This document shows positions 52,001 through 59,204 of a stretch of 63,453 nt of DNA, piece by piece. The stretch is from an uncultured Lachnospiraceae bacterium. GTDB taxonomy: Bacteria; Bacillota_A; Clostridia; Lachnospirales; Lachnospiraceae. The notes under the pieces were generated by a model. It saw nothing but the letters and a program-made list of their open reading frames with translations, searched no databases and was not told where the DNA came from. Made by a program: the position numbers and the translations under genes. The stretch lies in the NCBI GenBank assembly GCA_910587495.1, contig CAJUMT010000001.1:1-63453 (forward strand), given 5' to 3'. Numbering within the stretch: position 1 is the stretch's first letter; the number at the start of each line of letters is the position of its first letter.

Positions 52001-53143
52001 ATGGAAAAATTTTTTATAACGAATTTGAAAATCAAACAAGTCAGGCATTTAAGGGATATCACTATTCCATTGTCAGAACAAAGGGCAAAACATTTAATTT
52101 TGACGGGAAAGAATGGAAGTGGAAAGACAAGTGTGACTGAGGCTTTGGCAAGGTATTTGAATAAAATTTATATTGGGGAAAGAGAGCAGGCTTTTAGGAA
52201 TTGCCAAAAAGAGTTGGACATAAAACTTAATAATGGTATTGACAAAATCCCGGAGTTGGCAGAGAAACATCACTATATTTTAGCGTACTATGAGGCAGGT
52301 AGGATATTTTGTGCAGAACAACCTAAACATGTCGAGAAAGTGGAACTAAAAGACTATTATAAATTGACAGAATTTCCGCGTATTGATTTTGTGAAATATT
52401 TGTTGGATTTGAAAATGACTGAGGCATTGGCAAGAAATAGTAATAAGATCCAAAAAGCCGATGAGATTAAGGCATGGTTTATAGAATTGGAACAAATGTT
52501 GAAACATATATTTGACGATGAAACCGTCAAGCTGGAATTTGATGAGGAAAGTTTTGAATTTCATATTTTGCAACAGGGAAAAGAGCCTTTTGACTTTCAT
52601 ACTTTATCAGGCGGATATCAGGCGGTGCTTGATATTATACTAGATATTATGATGCGTATGCAGCATCAGACACAGCGTTCGTTCAATTTCAATCTTCCGG
52701 GGATTGTAATAATTGACGAAATTGAGATGCATCTTCATTTGGAATTACAGAGAGGTATTTTATCTTTTTTGACAAAATTTTTCCCTAATATACAGTTTAT
52801 TGTAACGTCTCATTCTCCGTTTATATTAAACAGCATAGAAAATGTTGTGATTTATGATTTGGAAAACCATACTTTGGTAGATCATGGGTTGGACGATGTG
52901 CCATATGATGGTATCGTGGAGGGATATTTTAGAGTTGATAAATTGTCTGACACTTTGAAGGGAAAATTTGAGAGATATAAGCATCTTGTAGTCCAAAAAG
53001 AACTGTCTGATAATGAACTTGGCGAAATTGCGGAATTGGAATTGTATTTGGATGAGATTCCAGATTATCTTGCCATTGGCATTACAACAGAATACAAGAG
53101 GATGAAGCTGGAGTTTATGAATCGGGAGGATATAGATGGTTAA
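52001..53143 (+). CDS. ptuA: AAA ATPase of a Septu-like defence pair (PtuA-like)
   Basis: The 380-residue ABC/SMC-type ATPase has Walker A LTGKNGSGKTSVTEAL near residue 35, the signature LSGGYQAVLDIILDIM, Walker B GIVIIDEIEMHLHLELQ and the H-loop TSHSPFIL. It lacks a TOPRIM nuclease domain, unlike OLD proteins. The next gene encodes an HNH protein and overlaps it by eight bases, the layout of the Septu anti-phage system. The base composition is visibly richer in A+T than the metabolic genes, which suggests transfer. ATG 52001 follows AGGGAGGTTAGG. Confidence 0.8.
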   Translation: MEKFFITNLKIKQVRHLRDITIPLSEQRAKHLILTGKNGSGKTSVTEALARYLNKIYIGEREQAFRNCQKELDIKLNNGIDKIPELAEKHHYILAYYEAGRIFCAEQPKHVEKVELKDYYKLTEFPRIDFVKYLLDLKMTEALARNSNKIQKADEIKAWFIELEQMLKHIFDDETVKLEFDEESFEFHILQQGKEPFDFHTLSGGYQAVLDIILDIMMRMQHQTQRSFNFNLPGIVIIDEIEMHLHLELQRGILSFLTKFFPNIQFIVTSHSPFILNSIENVVIYDLENHTLVDHGLDDVPYDGIVEGYFRVDKLSDTLKGKFERYKHLVVQKELSDNELGEIAELELYLDEIPDYLAIGITTEYKRMKLEFMNREDIDG

Positions 53144-53798
53144 AGTGGAGCGTTCTTTTCCGGCGCCTGCATCCTTGGCGGAAGAAGCAAAAAGAGAAAA
53201 CGGGAGAGGAAAATATGACAAGCCAGATGTGATAGAAAGATTGAGAAAAGATTTTCATAATAAATGTTATATTTGCGAAATGAAAGAATTGCAGGATCCC
53301 AATGTGGAGCATTTACTGCCACATAAAAATGGAAAATATCCGGAAAGAAAGTTTGATTGGAAAAATCTATTTTGGGCTTGTGGACACTGTAATGGCATTA
53401 AAAATAATGGAAAATATGATGCGGGAATTTTAGATTGTTGCGTACAGGATCCAGAGGAATATCTGGATTTTCAGTTAAAAAATGATAATGTGGTTATTCA
53501 TGTGAAAAGGTTGGATGATGATATATATAATAGGACAGCGCTGTTAATTACAGAAACATTTTCCCTGAAAAATTCAGGTATGAGGACATATACCAGCGAC
53601 GAAAGACTGCGGTTACTTCAAAAAGAAATGAATCTTCTGTATGGGCAGCTGGAGAAGCTGAAAAATAATCCGAACTCCAAAATAATTAAGCGGACAATAT
53701 GCAGTTTGTTAAGGCGAGAATCTGCATTTGCGGCATTTAAAAGATGTTATATACGGGTACATGCTGAAGAATATCCGCAATTACAGAAATATTTGTAA
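53136..53798 (+). CDS. ptuB: HNH endonuclease of a Septu-like defence pair (PtuB-like)
   Basis: The 220-residue protein has an HNH/zinc-finger nuclease core: CYICEMKE near residue 45, VEHLLPHKNGKYPE with the catalytic histidine near 62, then WACGHCNGIKNNGKYD carrying the second cysteine pair and asparagine. This is the pattern of PtuB proteins. It starts inside the ATPase gene (GTTAAAGTGG region), so production of the two is coupled. In Septu the ATPase is thought to hold the nuclease and release its activity on phage infection; that mechanism is from the family, not from this sequence. Confidence 0.8.
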   Translation: MVKVERSFPAPASLAEEAKRENGRGKYDKPDVIERLRKDFHNKCYICEMKELQDPNVEHLLPHKNGKYPERKFDWKNLFWACGHCNGIKNNGKYDAGILDCCVQDPEEYLDFQLKNDNVVIHVKRLDDDIYNRTALLITETFSLKNSGMRTYTSDERLRLLQKEMNLLYGQLEKLKNNPNSKIIKRTICSLLRRESAFAAFKRCYIRVHAEEYPQLQKYL

Positions 53799-53860
53799 TA
53801 GGTTGAAAGGTATAAAAATCAGTATTTCTAAGATAGTAAAGTAGAATAAGGAGCTATACT

Positions 53861-54019
53861 ATGGATAATTTTTTTGATAAAATTAAGAAACTGATACAGA
53901 GCGCTTATAGAAGACAGGGCAGTAAAGTCGGGAGAGGCAGAAACCTTTACGCCTTCCCGACCTCCGCCCGGATCCATACGGTCTTCCGTCTTTTCCTATC
54001 ATACGACAGCTTCTATTAA
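53861..54019 (+). CDS. Short chimeric frame, likely truncated gene start
   Basis: ATG 53861 follows TAAGGAG and opens MDNFFDKIKKLIQSAYRRQG, a plausible protein start. From about codon 25 the frame runs antisense through remnants of other genes (53947 and 53999) and ends at TAA 54017 after 52 residues. It is best read as the head of a lost gene joined to unrelated debris. Confidence 0.3.
   Translation: MDNFFDKIKKLIQSAYRRQGSKVGRGRNLYAFPTSARIHTVFRLFLSYDSFY
53947..53985 (-). pseudogene. Tail remnant of an AAA-ATPase-like / DUF1703 gene
   Basis: On the minus strand the 13 codons KTVWIRAEVGKA-stop match the end of the intact protein at 55138 (KTVLIRAADVGKA-stop), including nucleotide identity at most positions. 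A GTCGGGA/TCCCGAC hairpin with the stop codon in its loop is kept in the remnant, and a shorter form (CGGGAA/TTCCCG) is present in the intact copy. Nothing upstream of the tail remains. Confidence 0.7.
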
Positions 54020-54389
54020 TATTTTATCGCCGATCACAATCTCTTGTACACCTACTTTTTTATGTTTATTAAAGTTAAAACTTAACATATAGCCCTTATT
54101 TTTATGATAATCATCCAGATATTGAATCAACTGTTTCTCACCGCGGCTGTTATATTCCTTACCGTGCCATAATTTCATTTACGCGCTTCATGTTCAGATG
54201 TCCGTCTACAATAAACTGGCTTTTATCTCTCTGTGAAGCCTTATAAATATCCATATTCTGCATATCTGCAGCCGAGAGATAGTAATTATATAAACGAGTT
54301 TCAAATATCCGGTTTGCAATTATTACGGTTCCATTCTGATTTTTAATGAAGCCAAGCATCGCTGCTATATCCAGTACTGGATCATCCAC
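53999..54389 (-). pseudogene. Remnant of an AAA-ATPase-like / PD-(D/E)XK protein, deleted and frameshifted
   Basis: The upstream part reads DDPVLDIAAMLGFIKNQ, then ANRIFETRLYNYYLS and IVDGHLNMKRVNEIM, the middle of the common ATP-binding protein family with a C-terminal PDDEXK domain. It then shifts frame at about 54160 into KLWHGKEYNSRGEKQLIQYL and GYMLSFNFNKHKKVG, ending in EAVV-stop at 53999. About 80 residues are missing at the junction, and the N-terminal ~300 residues with the Walker A motif are gone. Confidence 0.75.
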
Positions 54390-54441
54390 ATTACCTTTCT
54401 GCCCGCATTTTTGGCTGCTTTTTGAAAATTATATCACAAAA

Positions 54442-55056
54442 TCAAGCTGTACACAAATCAATAAACAGCTGCATCAAGGGACTTACCCATTTGTTTTTAT
54501 GGTGGGCACAGACAGCGGTAATTGTCCGGTCTGCAATCTCGGTGGGAATTTCCACCAGAACGCCCGCGTCAAGTTCCTCCTGTGCTGTAAACGCAGGCAG
54601 AAAAGAAATACCCATATTGTTTTTTACAAGATTTTTAATCGTAGGAATGCTCCATAGCTCAATCGTGTGATCCAGAATGATAGATTTCTCCCGCAGATAC
54701 TGTTCAAAAATCTGCCGGAAAATACAGTTTTGTTCATTGATAATAAAAGGAACCGGCATAACTCTGTCCGGTGTTACAAAATCCGGATAAAGCTTTTGGG
54801 TTTCAGGAGACGCTACAAGCGCCATAGGGTAACTGCCCAGGGAGTAAGCTGTAAGACAGGTGCCAAAACCTCCCACATCTTTGTAGAAGACGCCTAAGTC
54901 CAAGGCGCCGTTTAAAAGTTCATTACGGATATCATAACAATTCATAGACCGTAAAAACAGGCGGGCTTTCGGCGCCTGACAGTGAAATTTTTTTAAAATG
55001 GACGGCAGGCGGTAACAGAGCAGGGATTCGCCGACGCCAATTAGCTGACATTTCAT
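54442..55056 (-). pseudogene. LysR-family regulator lacking its DNA-binding domain
   Basis: The 204-residue frame corresponds to the LysR substrate-binding domain (GVGESLLCYRLPSILKKF, NCYDIRNELLNGALDLGVFY, LVKNNMGISFLPAF). The N-terminal helix-turn-helix of about 90 residues is missing; upstream in the same frame a stop occurs within 20 bases of the first ATG. It therefore cannot act as a normal LysR regulator and is probably a remnant. Confidence 0.75.
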
Positions 55057-55137
55057 TTGATTTTTTCCTGACAGTCACATATAATACAAGTAGCAGAGGA
55101 ATCCCTGCGTTCCATATTTCAGGAGGTAAAAGACATA

Positions 55138-56877
55138 TTGGCAAACACTTTTGTAGACAAAGAAAAGGGCATGGCGAGAACCATAGGGATCGGGATACAG
55201 AGCTTTGAGAAGATCAGGAAGAATAACTGTTTCTATGTGGACAAGACGTATTTTATCCGGGAATGGTGGGAAAGCCATGATGATGTGACGCTGATTACGC
55301 GACCTCGCAGATTTGGGAAAACTCTGAATATGAACATGCTGGAACGGTTTTTCTCCGTGAAATATAAAGATCAGGGACAGATTTTTGAGGGGCTGGCCAT
55401 ATGGGAAGAAGAAAAGTACCGCAGACTTCAGGGAACATATCCGGTGATCTTTTTAAGCTTTGCGGACATCAAAGAATCCACCTTTGCGGGCGCCAGAATC
55501 AGAATATTCCAGATCCTGGAAGAGTTGTATGGACAGTATGCTTTCCTGCCTAAGAGCGGCTGCCTTAGTGAAAAGGAAAAAGAAGCCTTCGACAGGATAT
55601 CCGTGCATATGAGTGATCAGGAGGCGTCTGCTTGTATCAAAGCATTGTCTTTGTATCTGTCGCGTTATTACCAAAAGCAGGTGATCATTCTGCTGGATGA
55701 ATACGATACGCCGCTTCAGGAGGCGTGGGTGTATGGCTACTGGCAGGAGATGGTGGGATTTATCCGAAGCTTGTTTAATTCGACTTTTAAGACCAATCCA
55801 TACCTGGAACGGGCGGTCATGACCGGGATCACCAGGGCCAGCAAAGAGTCAATTTTTTCCGATCTGAATCATTTAAGGGTAGTGACTGTTACATCGGAAA
55901 AATACGAAACCTGTTTTGGTTTTACGGAGGAAGAGGTATGGAATGCGCTGGAGGAGTGCGGCCTGTATGGGCAGAAGGAAAAAGTCAAAGACTGGTATGA
56001 TGGCTTTACTTTTGGCAAAAGACGGGATATCTATAATCCCTGGTCGATCCTGAATTATCTGGGTGAAAAGAGATTTGCTGCATACTGGACAAATTCTAGC
56101 GGCAACGGTCTGGTGGATAAGATGATCAGGGAAGGAAGCACGGATATTAAAACGACAATGGAAGATATCCTAAAAGGACAACATTTATACAAAAAACTGG
56201 ACGAGCAGATCATATTTATCCAGCTAGGACAGGAAGAAGACGCTATCTGGAGCCTTTTGCTGGCAACGGGTTATCTGAAAGTGGAAAACCGTATCTGGAA
56301 CGAGGAAGAAGGAGAAGATTTGTACGAGTTGTCCCTGACCAACAAAGAAGTATATCTGATGTTTCGCAAAATGATCCAGAAATGGTTCGCGGGATCTGCT
56401 TCTGTATATAATGATTTTATCAAAGCGCTGCTGTCCGGGGATGTAAAGGCGATGAATGTTTATATGAACAAAGTTGCTATGGCTACTTTTAGTTTCTTTG
56501 ACAGCGGGAAAAAGCCGTCGGGGACTGCTGAGCCGGAACGCTTTTATCATGGATTTGTACTGGGGCTTATGGTGGAGCTATCGGATCGCTATGTCATCAC
56601 CTCCAACCGGGAGAGCGGGTTGGGCAGATACGACGTGATGATGGAACCCCGCCGTCCAGAAGACGGGGCAGTCATTCTGGAATTTAAAGTCCATGATCCA
56701 GAAGAGGAACAGACGCTAGAGGATACGGCCAGGGAAGCGCTGACGCAGATCGAAAGACAGAATTATGCGGCGGCATTGGAAGCAAAAGGATTTAAAACAG
56801 AACAGATCCGAAAATATGGGTTTGCCTTTGAGGGGAAGACTGTGCTGATCCGGGCGGCGGATGTCGGGAAAGCGTAA
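55138..56877 (+). CDS. AAA-ATPase-like protein with C-terminal PD-(D/E)XK (DUF1703) domain
   Basis: The 579-residue protein begins with the AAA-ATPase-like domain (IGIQSFEKIRKNNCFYVDKT, Walker A-like RPRRFGKTLNMNML, Walker B IILLDEYDTPLQEA, TGITRASKESIFSDLNH) and ends with a PD-(D/E)XK domain (GRYDVMMEPR, AVILEFKVHDPEEEQ). The family is large in gut Clostridia and Bacteroidetes and its function is unsettled; defence or selfish-element roles have been suggested. Start TTG 55138 lies 11 bases after AGGAGG; ATG at the MARTIG codon is an alternative. Dead tails of related genes occur at 13373 and 53947. Confidence 0.85.
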   Translation: MANTFVDKEKGMARTIGIGIQSFEKIRKNNCFYVDKTYFIREWWESHDDVTLITRPRRFGKTLNMNMLERFFSVKYKDQGQIFEGLAIWEEEKYRRLQGTYPVIFLSFADIKESTFAGARIRIFQILEELYGQYAFLPKSGCLSEKEKEAFDRISVHMSDQEASACIKALSLYLSRYYQKQVIILLDEYDTPLQEAWVYGYWQEMVGFIRSLFNSTFKTNPYLERAVMTGITRASKESIFSDLNHLRVVTVTSEKYETCFGFTEEEVWNALEECGLYGQKEKVKDWYDGFTFGKRRDIYNPWSILNYLGEKRFAAYWTNSSGNGLVDKMIREGSTDIKTTMEDILKGQHLYKKLDEQIIFIQLGQEEDAIWSLLLATGYLKVENRIWNEEEGEDLYELSLTNKEVYLMFRKMIQKWFAGSASVYNDFIKALLSGDVKAMNVYMNKVAMATFSFFDSGKKPSGTAEPERFYHGFVLGLMVELSDRYVITSNRESGLGRYDVMMEPRRPEDGAVILEFKVHDPEEEQTLEDTAREALTQIERQNYAAALEAKGFKTEQIRKYGFAFEGKTVLIRAADVGKA

Positions 56878-56913
56878 AAATTATACCTTCCCGCCTGCCA
56901 TTTTATAGAAAAA

Positions 56914-57447
56914 TTACTCGATACATATAAAAAAATCATCAAATATCCCTGCAGGTACAGCTTCGCCAAAAGAGTATTGTTCCATTGTTGCTTTTTCAAA
57001 CCTGTATACCATAACCAGTTCTTTTGCCGGGTCGATGATCCAATATTCCCGTACATCTGCATTCCGATATTTGAAAAGTTTCGTAAAATAATCCATGGAT
57101 TTCGTTCCAGGTGAAATAATCTCAATAATCCAATCCGGAGCGCCATGGCATCCTTTTTCATCCAATTTAGAGAGATCGCAAATAACAGATATATCCGGTT
57201 CGACATAATTCGTATCATCTTTATTTAAGAACACTGCAAAAGGAGCCGCATAAACTTCGCATTTTCCGCCTTTGCTGTCAATATAATTGGCAATTGACTG
57301 ATGCAGCTTCCAGCTGATTTTTTGATGCGTTCTGCTCGGCGGAGCCATATTATACATTTTTCCGTCAATCAATTCCGCACGCTTTCCGTCAGGCAAAGCA
57401 TAAATATCATCTATTGTATAGACTCTTTGATTTTTTAATGCATCCAT
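56914..57447 (-). CDS. Uma2-family (DUF820) putative endonuclease
   Basis: The 177-residue protein has the PD-(D/E)XK pattern of the Uma2 family: YTIDDIYALPDGKRAELIDGKMYNM at the start, YVEPDISVICD in the middle and PDWIIEIISPGTKSMDYFTKL, YREYWIIDP-like strand near the end. Such proteins are frequent in accessory regions, function unknown. The start is ATG 57447, with AGGTTC-type weak ribosome site on the minus strand. It converges on the AAA gene. Confidence 0.85.
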   Translation of the reverse strand: MDALKNQRVYTIDDIYALPDGKRAELIDGKMYNMAPPSRTHQKISWKLHQSIANYIDSKGGKCEVYAAPFAVFLNKDDTNYVEPDISVICDLSKLDEKGCHGAPDWIIEIISPGTKSMDYFTKLFKYRNADVREYWIIDPAKELVMVYRFEKATMEQYSFGEAVPAGIFDDFFICIE

Positions 57448-57656
57448 TTTAGAACCTCCGCTTTTGGCCTAAACTTCATTTCATGATTATAGTATACACT
57501 GCTTTCCTTGGATTGAAAAGTATAAAACAACCATGTACAAAGAGATCCCCCATACTGGAACCGGCGGATAAAATTACGCCTAGTATTGTTTAGCCAATAC
57601 CAGGCGCGGTTTATGGTCTTTTGACCCTGGCGTCATAATATAGAGAAGCGTGCGGA

Positions 57657-58262
57657 TTATTTGATTGTGACCTCCACAAGTTCAACCTGGATATCATATT
57701 CTTCCAGCGTTCCCGTGACTTCGTAGCTAAAGTACTGTCCGTCTTCTTTCTTTACAGACCCTTTGCAGCTTCCGTCTTTGAAATCTTCCGTAATATCCAC
57801 GCGGTATTTATTGTCTATGACCAGACAAGTACGACCGTCTTTTTCCTCCAATGCAGAATAGATGACGTCGTTAGCATTGTCAGAATCCAGGTCGGTTTCC
57901 ACGCTTTCCATGCTTGCGGTAACAGCGGAATCTTCCTCGCCTTCTGACGGATGATATTCAAAAGTATAAGAGGATGCACCGTTGTCATAGTCGGGTTCTA
58001 CCTCCATCTGCCGCACTTCTCCGTCCGGCATGGTGACCGTTAGAATCCATGCATGGCCAGAGGCCGCGTAAGAGATGACGTTGCTGAATACCAGCACGGC
58101 TATGGCAGCAGCCGCAGCGTATCCTGTGCGAAGTCTCTTTTTCATAGTTTCTCTTTGATCTTTGTTTGTCATAGCTTCCACCTTTCTTAATAAACGCTCA
58201 GAAGCATGTACTTCCTCGAACGTACTTTTGTACCAGGCCTGATTCTTTTTTTCTGTGTTCAT
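57657..58262 (-). CDS. Putative anti-sigma factor, single membrane span
   Basis: The 201-residue protein has a charged N-terminal cytoplasmic segment (to about residue 42), one membrane helix (YAAAAAIAVLVFSNVISYAA, about 48-67), and an acidic extracytoplasmic domain rich in Asp/Glu. The start ATG 58262 overlaps the sigma factor stop by four bases (ATGA), with AGGAG upstream. Gene order and topology fit an anti-sigma factor that holds the ECF sigma at the membrane. No zinc ASD motif (HxxxCxxC) is present. Confidence 0.75.
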   Translation of the reverse strand: MNTEKKNQAWYKSTFEEVHASERLLRKVEAMTNKDQRETMKKRLRTGYAAAAAIAVLVFSNVISYAASGHAWILTVTMPDGEVRQMEVEPDYDNGASSYTFEYHPSEGEEDSAVTASMESVETDLDSDNANDVIYSALEEKDGRTCLVIDNKYRVDITEDFKDGSCKGSVKKEDGQYFSYEVTGTLEEYDIQVELVEVTIK

Positions 58263-58735
58263 TTCCACGCTCCTTTCAGCTCTTGTTTCAGTTTGCTTCG
58301 TGCCCGCATCAGCCGGGTTCGGATTGCGCCTTCGGAGATACGGAGGAGATCGGAGATCTCATGGACGCTGTATCCTTCATAATAATAAAGGTGTATGGTT
58401 TCCCTGTACCTTGGGGGGAGTTTCTGTACCGCATAGAACAGTTCGCTGTTCTCGGGTATGGAAAATTCCGGCGCTGCCGTTATTTCGTCTAACGGCGTTA
58501 TTTTTCGCTTCCAGAAAGAACGCCACAGAGAATGAGATTCGTTGACCGCCACCCGTATCAGCCATTTGCGGATATGTTCGTCGTCCTGAAAAGTCTGCTG
58601 GTATTCCAGCAGCTTCATAAACGTATTCTGCACCACATCCTCTGCGTCATAGGGGTTTTTGCAGCAGTTCAGCGCAGTCCTGTAAACCACATCCAGATAC
58701 AGTTTCGTAATTCTGTTATATTCTGATTCCTCCAA
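58259..58735 (-). CDS. ECF-type RNA polymerase sigma factor
   Basis: The 158-residue protein has sigma region 2 (LYLDVVYRTALNCCKNPYDAEDVVQNTFMKLL read in two parts, with DAEDVVQNTF as core-binding helix) and region 4 (LPPRYRETIHLYYYEGYSVHEISDLL, then EGAIRTRLMRARSKLK). It belongs to the Clostridial ECF group paired with single-span anti-sigma proteins. ATG 58735 is about 40 bases from the edge of a long intergenic region, which probably carries its promoter. Confidence 0.9.
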   Translation of the reverse strand: MEESEYNRITKLYLDVVYRTALNCCKNPYDAEDVVQNTFMKLLEYQQTFQDDEHIRKWLIRVAVNESHSLWRSFWKRKITPLDEITAAPEFSIPENSELFYAVQKLPPRYRETIHLYYYEGYSVHEISDLLRISEGAIRTRLMRARSKLKQELKGAWK

Positions 58736-58882
58736 GTGATCGCCTCCAATCCGGCTTTGTCTTGTTGTGAAAAGCTTTTCAATATATGAACGTATCTCAG
58801 GAGGGAAATATCACAAATTTTATAAAAAAATTTTACTGGCTGTCAAGCGACGGAAATTCTGATTGAATCAAAGTCTTTAATT

Positions 58883-59068
58883 TGCGTGCTATGCGTGCTT
58901 ATCCGCAAATGAAGTGTGCGATATAAACAAATAATAGTGGGAGAATTTGTAAAAAACATAGGAAATAGAAAAACATAATAATTCTTCTTGCATATTTCTA
59001 AAGAGCGTGCTATGATACACATAACGAAAAAAGCACACTAAAGCACGCAACAAAACAAAAAGCACGCA
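58883..59068 (+). promoter_or_regulatory. Cluster of six GCGTGCT/AGCACGC operator-like sites upstream of iolD
   Basis: TGCGTGCT occurs at 58883 and 58892 (direct repeat, nine-base period), GCGTGCT at 59005, AGCACAC at 59032, and AGCACGCA at 59042 and 59061. They surround the promoter at 58988-59016. Repeated short sites of this kind are typical for DeoR-family repressors such as IolR; no such gene lies in the window. The remaining sequence from 58736 to 58882 shows no gene. Confidence 0.6.
58988..59016 (+). promoter_or_regulatory. Promoter of the iolD operon
   Basis: TTGCAT (58988-58993), a 17-base spacer and TATGAT (59011-59016). A GCGTGCT site overlaps the spacer and -10 box, so repression by occlusion is likely. 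The transcript would begin near 59023 and include the structured element. Confidence 0.7.
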
Positions 59069-59087
59069 TTACTGCGGAACTTAAACA

Positions 59088-59180
59088 GCAACGGAGCGGA
59101 CAATGCCCGAGAGGCTTTTAGAACGCGTATTCCAGCGGGCTAAAAGCCTCTCAGATAAGGGGCATTGGAAGGGGAGTTGC
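59088..59180 (+). promoter_or_regulatory. Candidate structured RNA leader, copy 2
   Basis: Outer helix GCAAC (59088-59092) / GTTGC (59176-59180); middle helix AATGCCC (59102-59108) / GGGCATT (59160-59166); a perfect 12-bp arm GAGAGGCTTTTA (59109-59120) / TAAAAGCCTCTC (59141-59152) capped by GAACGCG...GCGGGC. Against copy 1 the twelfth pair of the arm changes from C-G to A-T, a compensatory change, and two mismatches are repaired. It is followed by CTTAAACAGGAGG and the iolD start. Confidence 0.65.
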
Positions 59181-59204
59181 GGCACTTAAACAGGAGGAAA
59201 ATGT

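Noticed and set aside
55138..56877. Prophage or conjugative element in the 48-58 kb accessory region
   Set aside because: No integrase, capsid, terminase, relaxase or type IV secretion genes were recognised.
58883..59068. CRISPR-like array suggested by repeated AGCACGC words
   Set aside because: The repeats are seven to eight bases long, occur in both orientations and have irregular spacing; they fit operator sites.
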